This document shows, piece by piece, positions 62,071-64,000 of a DNA stretch of 64,000 bases (positions within the stretch are counted from its first letter, which is position 1; the number at the start of each line of letters is the position of its first letter). Position numbers and translations under genes: made by a program. Origin of the DNA: Closterium sp. Naga37s-1 (Eukaryota; Streptophyta; Zygnematophyceae; Desmidiales; Closteriaceae); the NCBI GenBank assembly GCA_947471745.1, contig CANJKZ010000724.1, positions 62,001-126,000 of the forward strand, read 5' to 3'. The notes beneath the pieces were generated by a model. The model saw only the letters and a list, made by a program, of their open reading frames with translations. It had not been told where the DNA came from and searched no databases.

Positions 62071-63497
62071 GTCTTATCGTCCCGCCCCTTGCCGCCAGCA
62101 AAGGAGTCGGCGTCCTTCGCCGAGGTTGACGTCGTCGACTGCTTCTCCTTGCGCGGCTTGTTTCCTCCTCGACGAGGACGACGACTGCCAGACCTCCCGC
62201 GGCCTCCCTTGGCGTTGTCGTCGTTGGAGTCACTACGGTCGGGGCACTCGAAGGAGAGATGGTCGGGGTCGCCGCACAGCCAGCACTCCCGACGTCGACC
62301 TCCTCCTCCTCGACCGCTGTCCTTGGTCGACTTCCTCTTGTCGACTTCCTTGGTCGGCTTCCAGCCACTGCTACCACCGCCGCCAGACGGTCCACGCTGC
62401 CCCGGTCGACCTCCTTGCTTCGCCGGGGCGACAAAGTTCGCCTGCGCCAAGAGCTCCTGGGACCGCTCTGCCTCCTGCATCGCCTCGTCCTGCAGGATTT
62501 ACAAGGTCAAGTTGTCCTCGTTGAGCGTCGTCCTCGTGCTCGGCGCCATTGACAACCGCTTCAGGAGGTTGTAGCTGCTTGAGAGTCCCTGCATGACGTG
62601 GGTGACGTACGACGCCGTCGAGTACTGTGTGCCGGCCATCCTGATGGTGGCGAGAATTCTCCGGGCTCGGTTACAGTTGTCGGTCGCCGTCTCCTCGTCG
62701 CCCATACGCAGGTGCGTCAGCTGCCCCTCCAGCTGGGCGATGAACAAGTCGTCGGTGACTTGGTAGGTCGACTCAATGAAGTGCCACGCCCGGTGGCCGG
62801 CGTCGAGGTACTCTCGGCACCACTTCAGGGCGATCTGCACGGCTGGCGAGCAACACCGCGAGATGACCGTGAAGGTCAACAACTGCACGGCGCGGAACTC
62901 CGCTCGTAAGTCGGCGTGGTGCTCCTCCGGCGTCGCCACGGTCCCTCGGGCGAAGCCGATCAGCCCGGCCATCTCCAGCTGGGGCTCGATAGCTTCCTTC
63001 CAGGTGAGAATGTCTGGTCGACCAACGAGCGGCGGGGTGACCAAGATCCTGTCCGGCGTACACTTGAAGTAGCCGTAGCTCGGTGCAATCCCGCCCGCCG
63101 TCACCTGGGTTGCCGACATCGGCGACAATCCGCTTCGTCGACCTCCGACGTGGCCCTGCGAGGACCCTGCAGCCACCGACGACCGCACCCCTCGCGCCTG
63201 AACGCCGCCGACTTCATCGGCGTGAATCACACCACGCTGCCTTGACGTGCCTCCCGCACTGCTGCCGACTTGACCACCACCAGCGTTGACGCCCACGTCG
63301 ACGCCGCCTTCGTCGTGTACCGGTCGAGGAGAGGCAGGTCGAGAAGGGTGCTCCGTCGCCCACATGGTGCAGAGTCCAGCCTCGACGACCGCCCAAGGCA
63401 GGTCGCCATACTCGTTGGCCTCGTGCTTTCTCCTCGCGTTCTCCAGCCGTGCCTCCAGGGTGTCCACCACCCCTGCGTCACCTACGGCTCCTACCAT
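62071..63497 (-). pseudogene. Outer copia-like element: gag remnant with internal stop
   Basis: From the ATG at 63495-63497 a 332-codon frame reads a copia-type Gag. Its second half has the Trp/Leu pattern of the copia Gag family, including TWKEAIEPQL, QVTDDLFIAQLEGQL and a THVMQGLSSSYNLL segment near the end. A TAA at 62499-62501 ends it. The same frame then continues with a Gly/Arg/Lys-rich stretch and a CX2CX4HX4C zinc knuckle (CWLCGDPDHLSFEC) up to the junction with B's LTR at 62070. The frame beyond that is LTR sequence and not part of the gene. The stop could be a decay mutation or a recoding site. Protease and pol, expected next, are absent. It is a different copia lineage from A and B. 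Confidence 0.82.
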
Positions 63498-63603
63498 AGT
63501 GACTACCGCACAGCTGCCGGCCTACAACAACGAATAAGGTAAGTGATGTCTACGTCGACCTGACTGAAAGGTAAGTCGTGTGCCGTCCACGCTCACCGCA
63601 TCA
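63498..63603 (-). other. Outer element leader between LTR and gag
   Basis: These 106 bp lie between the gag ATG and the right LTR-like repeat. The minus-strand sequence just after the LTR end (TGATGCGGTGAGC) does not match the initiator-Met primer site found in A and B. I cannot name a tRNA for it. Confidence 0.55.
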
Positions 63604-64000
63604 TGCGGAGATAACTACTACAACGGGAGCTAGACTGCGGGCTAGGCACGGGTGCTCGTGTGATCTCTGCGTTCGTTGGTCCTTAGTCGTTTTCCTAGTG
63701 CACACACTGCTTGCTACTTCACGGGGCAAGTTGGCAAGAGTTTCACTAGAGAAAGTTGACAACAATGGTACAAATCAGTTGGCATGGCAAGACTACATCA
63801 GAGCTAGCATTCAGGTTGGTCGATTGCCAGCACAACATGGTCGACCGCATTCCAGCACGACTTGGTCGACCGCGCTCCAGCAGTGCAAAGTCGACGGCGT
63901 GCCAACGCTGCAGGTTGACGGCGTGCCAGCGTTGCTCCCGCAGAACAGCAGCGCACCTTCGTCGCAGGTGCTCGTCGATGATTGGCGGGCTAAGCCTCGT
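63604..64000 (-). repeat. Outer copia-like element: right LTR-like direct repeat (5' LTR), cut by window end
   Basis: This is the second copy of the repeat at 49416-49798 in the same orientation, offset 14,188 bp at its start. It carries 14 extra bases (about 63744-63760) and roughly 13 substitutions. It continues beyond the window. The divergence is higher than between the LTRs of A or B, as expected if the outer element inserted first. Confidence 0.65.

Noticed and set aside
62045..63542. Plus-strand ORFs of 83-161 codons opposite the outer gag
   Set aside because: They are antisense shadows of the GC-rich gag frame, with mutually overlapping frames and no recognisable domain.

Overview
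The window is eukaryotic nuclear DNA in two very different parts. Bases 1-49415 are one uninterrupted tandem array of a 37-bp satellite (about 1,330 units). Bases 49416-64000 are a nest of LTR retrotransposons of the Ty1/copia superfamily that has landed in the array. I see no host gene, tRNA, rRNA, bacterial-style operon or CRISPR. The copia pol order (protease, integrase, RT, RNase H), the single-ORF Gag-Pol, and a primer-binding site matching the 3' end of initiator-Met tRNA fit the green lineage (alga or land plant). The sequence alone does not fix the taxon.

Satellite. Numbered from the KpnI site, each unit carries GGTACC at 1-6, CATATG at 10-15, an inverted repeat GTAAGT-AACGC-ACTTAC at 17-33, and a TCTC tail. 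Units vary by point changes and small length changes (37, 36, 35, 30 and 25 bp). Variants are shared by position and build higher-order repeats: a ~1.2-kb pair near the start, two 1,603-bp copies (3.5-6.7 kb), a ~7.5-kb tandem segmental duplication whose second copy lacks ~1.45 kb (8.9-22.6 kb), a dispersed duplication with 4.3-4.8-kb offset (26.6-34.6 kb), and a 1,961/1,850-bp repeat with a partial third copy (35.9-42 kb). Smaller 223-, 370- and 407-bp repeats are nested inside these. From ~42.6 to 48 kb a different unit flavour dominates, and the last ~1.4 kb before the transposons is the most degenerate. The short ORFs throughout the array are periodic artefacts.

Transposon nest. An outer copia-like element on the minus strand has direct LTR-like repeats at 49416 and 63604; the right copy runs off the window. 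It retains only a gag with an in-frame stop (62071-63497), and its pol is missing. In its place sit two related copia elements head-to-head on opposite strands (A, minus, 49936-~56094; B, plus, ~56092-62070). They have complete ~1.09-kb outer 3' LTRs and fused, truncated 5' LTRs at the centre, giving a ~12-kb imperfect palindrome. A keeps the protease active-site Asp but loses RNase H through a nonsense codon and a 283-bp frame-shifting tandem duplication. B keeps one 1,530-codon Gag-Pol ORF but has Asp to Asn in the protease active site and Gly to Arg beside the first RT motif. LTR divergence read by eye (outer ~3.4%, B ~2%, A under 1% over short stretches) agrees with the nesting order.
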